Below the pieces are notes generated by a model. The model ran no database searches. It had not been told where the DNA came from and worked only from the letters and a program-made list of their open reading frames with translations. A program made the position numbers and the translations under genes. Below, piece by piece: positions 49,046-60,948 of a stretch of DNA of 64,000 bases. Every line of letters begins with the position of its first letter. The first letter of the stretch is position 1. Location of the stretch: assembly GCF_040939455.1 (NCBI RefSeq), contig NC_134116.1, positions 47,383,400 to 47,447,399 of the forward strand, given 5' to 3'. This DNA comes from Microcebus murinus. Lineage: Eukaryota > Chordata > Mammalia > Primates > Cheirogaleidae.

Positions 49046-51815
49046 CTTACTAGCTTGTATAAATCAATTCTTCTGTAAACTGATTGTATTTAACTGAAGA
49101 AAGGGTTAAATTTTGTGAAAGATAGCATATTTAAGACCTTGTTAACATTTTTATTTTTCTTAACCAAGTCATGTAGATTTGCAAGTTGGTGTATTTGGTG
49201 ATACAATAGTTTCTAATTATACTCTTTAATAGCAAATGTCATCAGTCTGGAAAAAATATAATTTTATAATTTTTTCTGGAAAATGGAAATGAGGTTTAAT
49301 TGACATATATAACTATTTCAGATAAAAATATTGCTATTGAAACTTGGATATTATTTTAATATAACAAATGCCTGTGCATTTGCTTTCAATTCAATTTTGA
49401 ATTGTATCATTGATAAACAGTAATCTTTATTATATACAATTTTCTAATAATGCTGTATTATATATGAATTAACAAAAATGCTAATTGCTTATGTGCTAAG
49501 AGAATTCCATTTTCACTATGTTGCACTGTATTTGTCACAGTAAAAGAAAAATATTTAAAAATGAAATCCTTATTTATTTATTTATTTATAACATTGGAAC
49601 AGAGTAGAAATAACATAAGGAAATAAAATGGATATATTTTTCAAATATGTGGAAAATATCTAACAGGACAGAGCTTTCTGTTAAGCTTTCCTTTCCTCTC
49701 TCTCATTTAATGGTCACATGTAATAACTACTCAGAGTTTTAGTTCAAGTAGCCACTCCTCAACCTTTCTAAAAGTAATCTAGCTAAGTGAATGCACTCAG
49801 CTTATAAATGAGATTATTAAAAATGTGAAAAGACAGCAATATCTCTCAGTAAAAAACAGCAACCCCAAATCATTACATTGTCAGAAGGAAAAAAATTGAA
49901 GATTGATTGAGCAACTATTCAAACTACAGAGCCTCTAAAAATATTCTCTTTTTAAATTTTGCATTGTAAACTCATACTACTACACTCAAAGTAAAAGTGA
50001 TAGCTATCAGTTTAATAGCAGAGTGGATTAAAATACAACCTGTTTATGAAATTGCCATGAAATTGAATTGAAGCACATGCGGAACTAAACAGAGTGCTTG
50101 GAAACTATTCAAGTACAAATCTGTTCTTTTTTCAGGCCTGCTGAAATCCAAGCTGATTTTAAGAAAGTGGATTCAGATATTTGCTCTGCCATTTAAAGAA
50201 AATTACCTTGAATATTGTAAGAGTGTTTAGGGAATATTTATGAAAGACCCTTGTCCATTGACAAAGGACACTGGTATTAAATTTTCATGCTAGATAGTAG
50301 ACTTAAAAATGTTATTAAAGATAAGCACCTTTTGAAAGAAAATAAATACCATTTTTCAGCTGAAAAATTTTTATGCTATTTTTATTGCATTGAAACAGAT
50401 TCAGTACATATTTAAAATTACATAACCTTCATCTTCACCCTGATATATTGGCATATGCTCTAAATGCTTGGCTTAATTCTTTCTCCATTGTTCCACTCAT
50501 CATAGCTGGAGTCACATGTTTATTGTTTCACATAAAGTTATTTACTAAAATGATGTACTAGGGTTAAAATTTATAAATACTGTGCTGAGATTTGCAAAGA
50601 AAGTGTATTATCTCTTATGTTAACTAATGTAATCATCCTGAAAAATCCCTGTTAATTATTTTAATATTATTTATTTTCTTTTAATTTAATAATTTATACA
50701 ATTTTAATGTCTTCTAGTTGAAGTTATCTCTTTGGATGATGATTCGGTCTGGTTTGGGTACTCTCCATCTTTATCTGGATCCTCTCCAAGATAGTTTCTG
50801 AGTCTAGATGTAGAGAGACTCATAAATCTATAATAGAAAGAAATTCAAGACCTCATGATAACCTCTGTATTCTTGTACTTATCAAGATTCTGACCTGAGA
50901 CTATTATTAGTTCCTGAGGATTGACTATTTCCATTTGCAGATGCTCACATGTGTTAGCACCTACTGTAAGGTCATTGCATTTCCCAGTGCACAGCCCTTT
51001 TGGAATATTCACCACAATCTGTGATGGCCCATCAACATGTCTGCTTTCTCTCAACAGTCACACAAGAAATTCTGATTTCTACTTACTCCTCCACTGACTT
51101 CTGCCAAAGCGGTACTTTAACTCCATGCCATGTTGGACATCATTTATGGTCAGAGTTTTTCTGTGGACTGTAACATCTCTAATTTATACCAAGGGACAAG
51201 TTATATCAGACCAAATAATATACTTTGTTTCTCACATTCCTATTTGGATATTTTTGTTATGTTCTTTCTACTTGACCCTAAGTAAGGGCAAGTGCTTATG
51301 ACCCCCCAACCCCTGCAAACCAATCTGCATTTTATTGAACCTTTTCTTAATTCTCTGTGGAAAGAAGATGGTAAACTTCCAAATTCCTCTTCTTTGTAGG
51401 AGGCAATTAAATTTTCTTTATATTTTCTTTTTACAAGCAGGCAATAAGCTTCATGATCCTTATTAATGTATAAAGGAATATTCCTTTTTCCTTATGCAAA
51501 AGCCTCCTATAATCTGTTCCCTCAGGCATGGCTCTTGATATGAAAGCTATAGAAATGCTGGTAAGTAGGAATTACCAAAGACAAAATTTATTATTATAAC
51601 TTAATACTCCCCCAAAATATCGTCCCATCAAAAGAGAATTCTTATAATCCTATTTGGTTCTCAAGGTGTTTGAATTGAGACAAATTTTCTTCTCACCTCA
51701 CTTTGATTTTTTTCCCCAATCTAATCCATGAGCATCTGTCTTGCCGTATAACCATTCTACAATATTGTATGCCACATCTCACAATGGAGTTTCTGATCTT
51801 GAATTCTTATACTTT
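49046..51815. other. Unclassified sequence
   Basis: About 2.8 kb with no named repeat apart from a short TTTA run at 49571-49589. A 69-codon minus-strand frame at 50845-51054 is described among the findings. Confidence 0.4.
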
Positions 51816-52735
51816 AGGATTTTTAAAAAATACTTTTATTAAGGCAACACTGACAAACAATAAACTATATATTTTTTTAAACTGTGTAATTTAGTCAGAT
51901 TTGATGTATGTATACACACATGAAATAATCACCAAATCCAGAATTTTAATCATAGCTCTCAAAGTTTCCTTGTGTTTTTTTTTTTTAAATTCCTCTCTTG
52001 TCCTTAAAAATACTCCTCCTTCATATTACTCCCTCCCTAGGCAATCACTAAGTTATTTTCTGATGCTATATATTTGTTTGCATCATCTAGAGTTTTATTT
52101 AAATAAAATCATATAGTCTTCATGTTTTGCTTTGTTCATTCTGCATGATTTTTGAGATTCAAGCATGTTATAAACATCAATATTCAATTCCTTTTTATTG
52201 TAAAGTAGTATTTCATTCTACTTTGAGTTTTTGATACATTCACCTATTGATGAATAATAGACTTGTTTCCTTGTTTTTATTTTTTTTATATTTTACTTAT
52301 TTTTCTATTACAAAAAAAGATGCTATGAACATTTATATTTTGTGTCAGGAAATTCCTTTTAGGGAATTATTAAGGAGTAGAATGACTAAATTTTGTAGTA
52401 GGTGTATGTTTTCATTTTTAATAAACTAATCAACTGTTTTCCAATGTGACTGTGCCATTCTACCTTCCACCAGCATTGTATGACATTTCCATTTGATTCT
52501 CATTCTCATTAATACATAGTATGATCAGTCTATTTAATTTTAGTCATTCTAATAGAGTTGCAGTGATATATCTTTCTGGTTCTTATTTATGTTTCCCTAA
52601 CAAATACTATGTTGAATATTTATTGATGCACTTATTTTCAATCTATGTATCTTTTTTGGTAAAATTTCTGTTTAAATTATTTTGTCCATTTTCCATGGAA
52701 TTCTTTACTCTGTTTTAGAGCTTTCAACATTGTCT
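51816..52735 (-). mobile_element. Old L1 3' end, antisense
   Basis: Reverse complement of an old L1 (L1ME-like) 3' UTR and ORF2 end: 'aatacttttattaaggcaac', 'gtatgtatacacacatgaaa', 'ctttgttcattctgcatgat', 'gattcaagcatgttataaac', 'gatgctatgaacatttatat' and 'ccttccaccagcattgtatg'. The frames on the plus strand here are antisense shadows. Confidence 0.75.
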
Positions 52736-52779
52736 TTATCAATTTTCCACCCAATAATTCCCCAGCTCATAGAACGTGT

Positions 52780-52900
52780 TATCATGATTGTGGGGGTTTG
52801 GAAGATGGTACTCCTAGTATCTAAATATAAAGGTGAAAGATGCTGCTAAACATTCCATGAAGAAAAATATCCAGCCCAAAATATCAATAGTGCTGCAGCT
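52780..52900 (+). mobile_element. MER20 hAT-Charlie fragment, 3' part
   Basis: 'gatgctgctaaacattccat', 'gaagaaaaatatccagccca' and 'aaatatcaatagtgctgcag' match the second half of MER20. The first half and the left inverted end are missing or unrecognisable, and the right end runs into the L1 at 52901. Confidence 0.8.
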
Positions 52901-53241
52901 CAGCCATAAAAGAAGGAATGAAATACTAAAACTTGGATGGAACTGAGGGCCATTATCCTAAGTGAAGTAATTCAGGAACAGAAAAACAAATACCTCATAT
53001 TCTCACTTATAAGTGGGAGCTAAGCAATGGGTATGCATGGTCATATAGAGTGATATAATAGACATTGGTGACTCAGAAGATGGCAGGTTGGGAAGGAGGT
53101 GAGGAATAAAAAAATACCTATTGATTGCAATGTATAATATTTGGGTGACAAGCATACTAAAGGCCCTCATCTCACCACTGTACAATTCATCCCTGCAACA
53201 GGAAACCTCTTGGTAAATCTAACAAAATAAAAAAAAAAATA
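52901..53241 (+). mobile_element. L1 3' end, sense, with A tail
   Basis: 'cagccataaaagaaggaatg', 'aacttggatggaactgaggg', 'tctcacttataagtgggagc', 'taagcaatgggtatgcatgg' and a 3' UTR ending in an A-rich tail at 53226-53239. It is strongly 5' truncated (about 340 bases). It resembles the copy at 10495-10860 but the two 3' UTRs differ. Confidence 0.9.
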
Positions 53242-54066
53242 GATAAACCTAATAAGAAGTATACAAAGTTTTTATGAAGAAAACATTGAAGCTTCATTGA
53301 CTTCATAAAGGGAGACATGAATAAATGACTATAGGTTAAAAATAATGTATTATATGAGACAAGACCAGTGTTTAATTTAGGACGAATTATTTCCCGTGAT
53401 TGAATCGAGGCCTGGCTTGATTTTGTTTCCAAATGACCCATGAATTATGAGGTATTCCAATCTGATGGAACAGAATGGCTTCTATTCTAAGGTTTGTGTG
53501 AACATCAGACACTGTTACTTCTAGTCCTTTCAGGTTGTTTACTCTTCATTTTGAGCCTTTTACTCACACACATACCCTGATTAGTACTCTGGTGAATGCC
53601 AGAGGAGATTCTTTTGTAAATCTCTCCAGTTCTTTCCCTGAGTATCTCTCTTCTAAGATACTCTAAACACTTTGTCACCTTGGCCTCTGTAATCATTCAA
53701 ATTCATTTGCTCAAGTCAGAGATCTCATTAGGTTCAACTTGCATTCTCCCATTTTCATGGCAGCCCTGAAACTCTCTCAAGGTAGTAAGTGGAGGTAATA
53801 TTGGGGTTTACCTTGTTTGTTTTTGTTTTCTTCGAAATTACTGTCTTTTTTTTATTCAAGGCTCAAAACCCAGTCTCTTAGAAGCCATCATTTCATATAT
53901 TTATGTATTTTCCCAGTTTTGGGAAAAATACATAAATATATGTATTGTTGTTGTTGTTGTTTCAGAGAAGAGGAAGAGCTAAGTGCCTTTTACTCCATCT
54001 TGATTGTAAGTGGAAGATCACAGTCTAGGATTGTGTTTTTTTGTTTTCTTTTAGCATTTAATTGGT
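53242..54066. other. Unclassified, with GTT microsatellite
   Basis: No gene recognised. A (GTT)n run lies at 53945-53961. The minus frames at 53187-53441 and 53505-53696 and the plus frame at 53817-54095 have no domain. Confidence 0.4.
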
Positions 54067-54412
54067 GTGATGGTCACTGTATGTATTACACCTGACTGGG
54101 CCATTGGGTGCCCTGATATTTGGTTATACATTATTCTGGGCGTATCTGTAAGAATAATATTTGAATCAGTAGACTGAGCGAATTAGATCACCCTCCCAAT
54201 GGGTGGGGCTTACCCACTATTGAAGTTCTGAATAGAATAAAAAGACTGAGTGAGGAAATATTTGTTCTCTTTGCCTGACTGTCTTTGAGCAGACATCAGT
54301 CTTTACCTGCCTTCAGACTCAGACTTGGACTAGAACTTATACCATCAGCTCTCATAGGTCTCTGGCTTGCCACCTACAGATCTTGGGACTTGTCAGCCTC
54401 CATAACTCCAAC
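54067..54412 (+). repeat. Dispersed repeat, same family as 22730-23215
   Basis: Order of motifs: 'cacctgactgggccattggg', 'tatttgaatcagtagactga', 'ccaatgggtggggcttaccc', 'agttctgaatagaataaaaa', 'gactcagacttggactagaa', 'cttataccatcagctctcat' and 'cttgtcagcctccataactc'. In reverse complement this is the family seen at 22730-23215. I do not assign a name. Confidence 0.65.
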
Positions 54413-55529
54413 TTACCCTTTCTTCCTGCTCTGTTAAAAAGAAAACAAGGCTTTTAAATATTGTTTTCCTTTTCTAGCTTGAATAAAGCTAAGCTTTGTC
54501 AGTAGAGGGTGTGAAAAGACGTTGTAACTGGCAAAGGGCTATTGCTGTCTGGTTGTCCTGTGCTTGCTCAGCAGGCTTCTCCATTATCTGGCTCTTTTTG
54601 TATAAGGGAGTCAGCAGCATTCAGTGGCCATTAGATTCTTCTTGTATCCTCCCCATTGGGTTTGTGGTTGCCAGCACCTTGGAGTATTATTGTTGTGAAG
54701 TGGCAACAGATAGACATCTCTGTGTGAACAACTTTCATCGACAACTTTGGGAATATTTTTGGCAAGTTCTAAAGGTTAGATTTCCAGAAAATTATGTATT
54801 TACAGAAACATAGCAACTTCTGCATATTCAGTGATTCATACCTCTCCCCTCTCCAACCAGATCTGGAACTCAGTCAACCCTGGAGGCAGGGGGTAAAGAT
54901 TCTTCCTTAGTGTCTATCTTATTCCTAGCAGTAGTAGTAATCTCCTATATATATTATTCACCTGTTTTAGAATTCTGTATACTTCTTTTTATTTTCCTAT
55001 CTCATTATTCTAATGCCCTGTTAGAGTTCATAATTCTTTATATTAAATGTGCCCTGTTTAAATTGTGTGATTTCTCTATCTTGTTTGGACACAAAATGAT
55101 ACACACTTACATAGTGGAATATTTCTAAAATCAACCTTCTTACTTTTTCTACTTCATGATTTCAGAAGTAATTCCTCTCAGTTTTTGTTACTGCCCAATG
55201 TCTGGTTCTTCTTGGTGGCGCTATTGTAATTAGAATAAAATGAAAAAATCTTAAAATGACTTCAAAGTTTTTGTATGCTATTGTCCTTACTACCTCTCTA
55301 CTATCATACCACACTTATTCTCATTTACAAAACTCCAGATATTAATAGAAACCCCAATCCACCCTTATTAACCTGGGCTCTTCATGTCAGAGTTTAAAAA
55401 CAGCTAAAGGTCTGCTAGAGGTCAAGCTGCTTAGATAGTACGTTCAGGTGATTCACAGACCTCTACATACCTCAGTATGGTAAGTTGTCTTTCTAGGGAG
55501 GCTAACGTTAGAATAGTATTTTTAATTAT
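54413..55529. other. Unclassified sequence
   Basis: No gene recognised. The 105-codon frame at 54496-54813 depends on a TTG start and has no domain. 'gtcagtagagggtg' at 54498-54511 loosely resembles a CTCF half-site. Confidence 0.4.
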
Positions 55530-55715
55530 GTGTCTGGTGTAGGCTAACTGGGTTTAATCTCTGATTTGCTTCTTAATAGCTGGGTGACCTTGGGCTACTT
55601 CCCTTATGCTCTCTGTCACTATTAATTAGTATCTAAATTGCACCAATAGTACCTGGAAATTAAATAAGATAGCATCTACCCTTCAATAATTGTCTATAAA
55701 TGTTAGCTTTTATTA
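55530..55715 (+). mobile_element. MIR SINE, sense
   Basis: 'actgggtttaatctctgatt', 'cttaatagctgggtgacctt', 'gggctacttcccttatgctc', then 'ggaaattaaataagatagca' and 'attgtctataaatgttagct' cover MIR core to tail. Confidence 0.8.
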
Positions 55716-56624
55716 ATAGAAATCCAAAGATTTAGCTAACTTTCAAAATAACACAAAGATAAGAGACTGGTCATTATTAACCATCTGAAGAAAACCATTA
55801 GAATCATTAACGAAAGTTCCATTAAGATATGTCTTCATATTAAACAATATAACTTAGCAGAGATCAACATTCCCATAGTATAGAGAGTTACACATATTTA
55901 TCTGTCAGTGGAAAGACCACCCCCTGGGTGTATTACAAAGGGAGAAAGATAAACATTAACATTTACATTGTGATCTACTAGAGACCTCTGGTGAATACTA
56001 TAACTATAGGGTAGCAGTAAGAAGTCCTACAGAGTATTTACCTATCCTAATCTTTACACTGGAGGAGCATTGCATAAAGGTCTGGATACCCACCTGTGTG
56101 CTCTTATTTTAAATTCCAGGGAGGTTGGAAGGTAGATCCTCTATATTTGTGTACTTAATCATGTATTTTAATTAGGATTATGCAAAATAACAGATATAAA
56201 CCGTAATAAATTATGAACTACAATGAAAATGTAATATAATGTTATTTGAATAGTAAACTAACATTATTAATTAAATAGTTAAATATTTTGAGCAAATACT
56301 TATTCTGTAAATCTCTGATACTTTTTTCATACAGCAAAAAAGTCAGTGAGAATTTTTGTTTTTGCATATTCCTTCACTCACCATGCTATCTTTAGTTTCC
56401 AAATAAATTAAGCATCATACGTTTATTATAAGAGGTGTTATAAATCAAACATCACATTTCAAACATGAATAATTTTTCCAGTAAATATATTAAGCCATGA
56501 TATTTTTACCACCTAGCATGAGAGAATAAAAACTATAACTTTGTCAAAATTGGAGCAGTCTAGATTGAAATCTTCAGGGATTTGCAATGAAGATATGACT
56601 ACAAGATTTACGAATCCACCACTT
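55716..56624. other. Unclassified AT-rich sequence
   Basis: No gene or repeat recognised. Confidence 0.4.
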
Positions 56625-57010
56625 TAAAAATTCCTTATTGTGCACCTGCTTGTTCTGGTCCATATTCTAGGCAATAGGAGTATAACAATGAAAAACAAAG
56701 TTTTTTTCCCTTTCTTTTTGTGTAGATTGCATTTTAATGTATATGGGAGAGGTGGAAAGATGATAAACAGGAAACCAAAATTAATGAGATAATTTCAGAG
56801 ACTAATAATATCAGCAACACGATCAAGTAAGTAATGCAATAAAGAATGACTGGAGATGAGAAGAGTGGATTATTTTAGATAGAGGAGTTTGAAAATACCA
56901 CCCTGAGGAGATGGTATTTGAGCTGAGATCTACTGAGGATTAAGAGCCACTCATATAAATATCTTCAGGAAAGGCACTTCAAACATAATGAACGGCAGTG
57001 CAAAAAAAAA
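56625..57010 (-). mobile_element. L2 LINE 3' part, antisense
   Basis: Reverse complement of the L2 3' end: 'ttattgtgcacctgcttgtt', 'ccatattctaggcaatagga', then 'ggagatggtatttgagctga', 'aaaggcacttcaaacataat' and 'gaacggcagtgcaaa'. Divergence is high but the order is complete. Confidence 0.65.
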
Positions 57011-57089
57011 AGAAAATCACATTTAAGAGCTAAGGCAAATGTATTAATAGTTACTTTCCCCCATAGGTCAGTCAGGCTGAAGCTGGATG

Positions 57090-57335
57090 TAAAGTGCAAG
57101 CTTTAGAGTCAAACTACCTGAGTTCGAATCTCAGATACTTTATTTTCTAGTTATTTGACCTTAATCAAGACGCTGACCCTTTCTGTGACTTAGTTTTCTC
57201 AGCTTTAATAGAGACAATAAGAGAACCAACCTCACTGACCTCATAGAATTATAGTCAGCATTTAATTTATCAAGTCAATAGAGTTAAAATAGTGCCTAGA
57301 GCCTAGTAAGCATTCAATGTATAAAGCCTATTTAC
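57090..57335 (+). mobile_element. MIR SINE, nearly full length, sense
   Basis: Almost complete MIR: 'gctttagagtcaaactacct', 'gagttcgaatctcagata' (the tRNA-derived B-box), 'gttatttgaccttaatcaag', 'cttagttttctcagctttaa', 'agtgcctagagcctagtaag' and 'cattcaatgtataaagcc'. It is one of the best preserved ancient SINEs in this window. Confidence 0.9.
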
Positions 57336-57589
57336 AGTTGCTACTACAGGCAGATGAAGTATCCTATCATCTTACCCTCTGAGGCAACTACCATTCATCT
57401 ATTGTGGATTTCCTTTTGGAAACTGCCCCAGATCTCATCTTAAATTGCATGTATGCCTGCATTTTTTTTTAAAGTACGAGAAGAGTCAAGTTGATTTCAG
57501 AGGTGCTTCCCATTTATACCTTTGATTGCATAGCCATCCTTTCTTCCCAGTTCACTATCGCCCTGAGCCACCTGTGTACGTACCTGCAT
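57336..57589. other. Unclassified sequence
   Basis: Nothing recognised. Confidence 0.3.
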
Positions 57590-57840
57590 CCAGGCCTGAA
57601 TTCTTCACTCTGTACAACAGTGTAACTTTCAACTCACCACACCCTATCCTCCTCCCCAGCCTTCACTTTCTTTATATTGCTTCTTACTTTCTTCTATATT
57701 TATTTAATAAATATGTATTTTTTTACTTACTTTATTAAAATATAAGCCACATGAGGTAAGCAGAAAGAAGTGAAGGAACAAAGAATAAGAAAAAGCCTGT
57801 CTCCTCCAGTGGAATTCAATGATTGTTGATTATTTCTCAT
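57590..57840 (+). mobile_element. Possible L2 relic, sense
   Basis: 'accacaccctatcctcctcc' followed by 'tttatattgcttcttacttt', 'tatttatttaataaatatgt' and 'aaaatataagccacatgagg' follows L2 order near its 3' end. Weak. Confidence 0.45.
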
Positions 57841-59154
57841 ATGTTTCCCCATTCTTGCTTGTAACCATTCACTAGTTATTTTATTGTAACTCATTTAGGG
57901 TCTCTATATGTTCTCATGGCAACAGACCAGAAAAGAATGACAACTAATTATTATTAATCAGGAGTTCTATATTTAAATGTGTTGTCTTTAGTGTTTTCAA
58001 AATGTAAACCCATTTTTGACCTTCATTACAGGTGAGTTTTTAAACACTTAACCAGCAACACAAACTAATGCTATAGAGTATGGTAATAAGAACTAAGCTA
58101 TACTAAATTGAGTTTATTTGACTAATAAATATAAGTGTTTCAGGAAAATAGTATTAATGTGAGCTCCAGATCAGGAAATATAAATGGAGGAGGTAATATT
58201 TAAATAATTTTCCTTTTTTGACTCTTATTTATGAAGATGCAAAATGAAAAAAAACTACCCTAAGTATTTACATAAATAAAATTTAACATAGTATACTGAA
58301 AAAAAAAAGAAAAAGAGATAAAAGATGAGAAACCACAGAAGGGATTGTTGGACTATTCAGAATTTAGCAACAGCATGAACTTCTGATCACTCTCAAATCA
58401 AAATGATAAAATGAGTTAGTGGTGTTATTGGGGCTCAAGGCCTGTGGTTACTTTGTGGAAGCTGGATGCAGTGAAAAGAGCTAGAGACAAAAAGGAAATG
58501 TAGCAGCAATTGCCTAGGAAAGATAAAAGAGAGAAAGAGCTTGCCATCTTACTTTCTTTTTTTAGTGCTTCCTATTGGCTGAAACCAGCTGAAGTAATTG
58601 GACATAGTACCCTGGGAAACAAACTACAGGAGTCAGGTTCTGTGACACAGAGCAGAGCCAGCAGTGTCAAGGAATGGGTGTGAGGGCAAGAGAGTCTACA
58701 GGAGGTAAAATAAGAGCAAAGACTTAGTTGTAAATATAAATATCAGAGATCAACATAAATATCTAAAGTATCAAATTCATCTCATAGGCAACAGGAAGCA
58801 AATGGAGAAAGAAATACTAAAGAAAACGAGGAAGGAAGGAAGGAACAGAAGAAAGGGAAAAGCAAACAAAGAAGGGAAGTGATGATTGTTAGGAGAAGAA
58901 CCAGTCAAAACTCTGTTTTTTAAGTTGTAAGGGTTTAGAATTACATTGGTGGTGAAGTAAGAATAACACAAGACATGTAAAGACCATTTTGTAGGCATAA
59001 TCAAGAGTATATAGTTAGTAATTGTTCATAGGGATATAAACTATGAGATAATTATACAGTTTCAAGCCTGAGGGACAAATACCTTGTATCTTATATAAAC
59101 AATTAAGCGAAGCATCTCCTTTGCTCAAATGTGTTCAAAATTCAGTTATCATAT
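57841..59154. other. Unclassified sequence
   Basis: No gene recognised. A short GGAA run lies at 58831-58845. The minus frame at 58777-59004 translates mainly that low-complexity stretch. Confidence 0.4.
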
Positions 59155-59360
59155 AGTTAAGATTATGTACTTTGGAGACAGTCTTCTTCATGCCGCTTAC
59201 TGGATTTGTGATTTTGGAAAAGTTATTTAATCATTCTATGCTTCAATTTATTCATCTGTAAAATGGGAATGCTCTCTCTTTTATGTGATTTTTTATGAGA
59301 ATGAGATGAGTTTATATTTGTGACGCCTTCCTAGCTCATAGTGCTATATGTGTTTTTAAA
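59155..59360 (+). mobile_element. MIR SINE, sense
   Basis: 'ggagacagtcttcttcatgc', 'cgcttactggatttgtgatt', 'ttggaaaagttatttaatca', 'ttcatctgtaaaatgggaat' and 'cctagctcatagtgctatat' follow MIR from the start to the tail. Confidence 0.85.
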
Positions 59361-59579
59361 TTGAGTTTGAGACAGCATCTTTGTAGAGTTATTTCATAGA
59401 TTGTGCTTTAAAGAAGGGTTACCAATTGAGATATACAGTAGAAAGTCAGAAGAAAAGTGCTGGAAAAATCCACACCAAAAAAAGGCCTGATCTTATAGAG
59501 AAAGATTCTGAAAGGAAATATTAAACAACTGTGGCAAAATGATTTAGTGAAAGTATAAGGAGATAAAGAAACAGGACCA

Positions 59580-59917
59580 GGCCGGGCGCTGTGGCTCACG
59601 CCTGTAATCCTAGCTCTTGGGAGGCCGAGGCGGGCGGATTGCTCAAGGTCAGGAGTTCAAAACCAGCCTGAGCAAGAGCGAGAGCCCGTCTCTACTATAA
59701 ACAGAAAGAAATCAATTGGCCAACTGATATATATATATAAAAAAAATTAGCCGGGCATGGTGGCGCATGCCTGTAGTCCCAGCTACTCGGGAGGCTGAGG
59801 CAGAAGGATCACTCAAGCCCAGGAGTTTGAGGTTGCTGTGAGCTAGGCTGACGCCACGGCACTCACTCTAGCCTGGGCAACAAAGCGAGACTCTGTCTCA
59901 AAAAAAAAAAAAAGAAA
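59580..59917 (+). mobile_element. Young lemur-type Alu with perfect target duplication
   Basis: Full dimer from 'ggccgggcgctgtggctcac' to an A tail with two G interruptions. The linker has the strepsirrhine insertion ('cagaaagaaatcaattggcc'). It is flanked by a perfect 15-base duplication 'aaagaaacaggacca' at 59565-59579 and 59918-59932, which defines both ends exactly. An undecayed duplication of this length, together with closeness to the copy at 19626, points to recent insertion. Confidence 0.98.
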
Positions 59918-59932
59918 AAAGAAACAGGACCA

Positions 59933-60614
59933 ATTTACCCCCAAAGAAAAAAATTACAAAATAAACCATCATAGATGTTACAAAATTACAACATTTTAAG
60001 AATGATGGAGTGATACATGGAGTCAAATATTACAAAAAAATGAAAACTAAGACAAGATGATAGATTTTTTTATTTAATAAAAGAGAAAGATTGATGATTT
60101 ATTCAGAGAAGTATTTAGAATCATACATTAGAGTTTCAGTTCAGCACAGGGATGGGGAGTGGGTGAAGAATAACTGAAGCAGAGAATGGATATCTTTTAT
60201 CAGTAATGCTTGTTTAGATAAACAAGATAATAAATAGGAAATAGGTCATCTTCTTGAATATGCATCTTAAAGTGTATACAAATCACATTAGATGATTCTA
60301 ACATGCAAATCAAAAATCAAAATGTTGCTTGAACAGGTTTTCTTCTTTCTCTAGCAGATTTAAGAACTTTTTTATTCTTGGCCCTCTATCATTTAAGTTA
60401 TGCAGATAGATACACACAATTTGAAGTTTAGCTGTCATCTAGTCTAATTTAGAAGTTCTTCTCAAATTATCATGGCCACATTTACATATTTGTAGAGAAC
60501 ATAAAATTCAAGTCCTAACCAAGGGACATGAAGAAGCATTTAACGGAGTGTATAAAAGAATGCTAATAGTAAAAATGTAAAATTAGAGAATTAGTCTTAG
60601 GATTTGAAGTTGGT
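59933..60614. other. Unclassified sequence
   Basis: No gene or repeat recognised. Confidence 0.4.
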
Positions 60615-60630
60615 TTAAAAGTCATCAGCT

Positions 60631-60674
60631 TTATCCACCTGGCTAGCTCAGTCAGTAGAGCATGAGACTCTTAA
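60631..60674 (+). pseudogene. tRNA-Lys 5' half, tailless retropseudogene
   Basis: 60637-60674 matches nucleotides 1 to about 38 of tRNA-Lys(CTT): acceptor 5' strand 'acctggc', then 'tagctcagtcagtagagc' (D arm with A-box) and 'atgagactcttaa' (anticodon stem and loop with CTT). It breaks off inside the anticodon loop, so the T arm, B-box and 3' half are absent and it cannot be a functional tRNA. A 13-base perfect duplication 'ttaaaagtcatca' flanks it at 60615-60627 and 60671-60683 (15 of 16 if extended), the mark of L1-type target-primed insertion. There is no A tail. 60631-60636 may be leader or untemplated bases. Confidence 0.85.
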
Positions 60675-60686
60675 AAGTCATCACCT

Positions 60687-60946
60687 GAAATATCCCAGAA
60701 AACTGAGTTTCTGGTATTTGCTGAACTGACTCCAAATACAGCATTCTTACAGAAATATACTTTTCCTCTTTCTTTTGAAAAAAACTTCACCAACTGTAAT
60801 TGAATGTCATTTTAAATAAAAATATGAAAAGGCTTGTAATTACAGCATTAAAAACAATAGTCTCTTTTCTTCAAACACCACTCCCAAAACAAATAACCTT
60901 CAACACTTTCATTTCTCCTAGAATTTATCTCCCTAACCTACATACA
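60687..60946. other. Unclassified sequence
   Basis: Spacer between the tRNA pseudogene and the mariner element; nothing recognised. Confidence 0.3.
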
Positions 60947-60948
60947 TA

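Noticed and set aside
54496..54813. 105-codon frame starting at TTG
   Set aside because: No ATG start, no domain, no splice or promoter context.
57115..57132. tRNA-like B-box 'gagttcgaatctcag'
   Set aside because: It belongs to the tRNA-derived head of a MIR SINE.
60637..60674. Functional tRNA-Lys gene
   Set aside because: The 3' half, T arm and B-box are absent; it is a truncated pseudogene.
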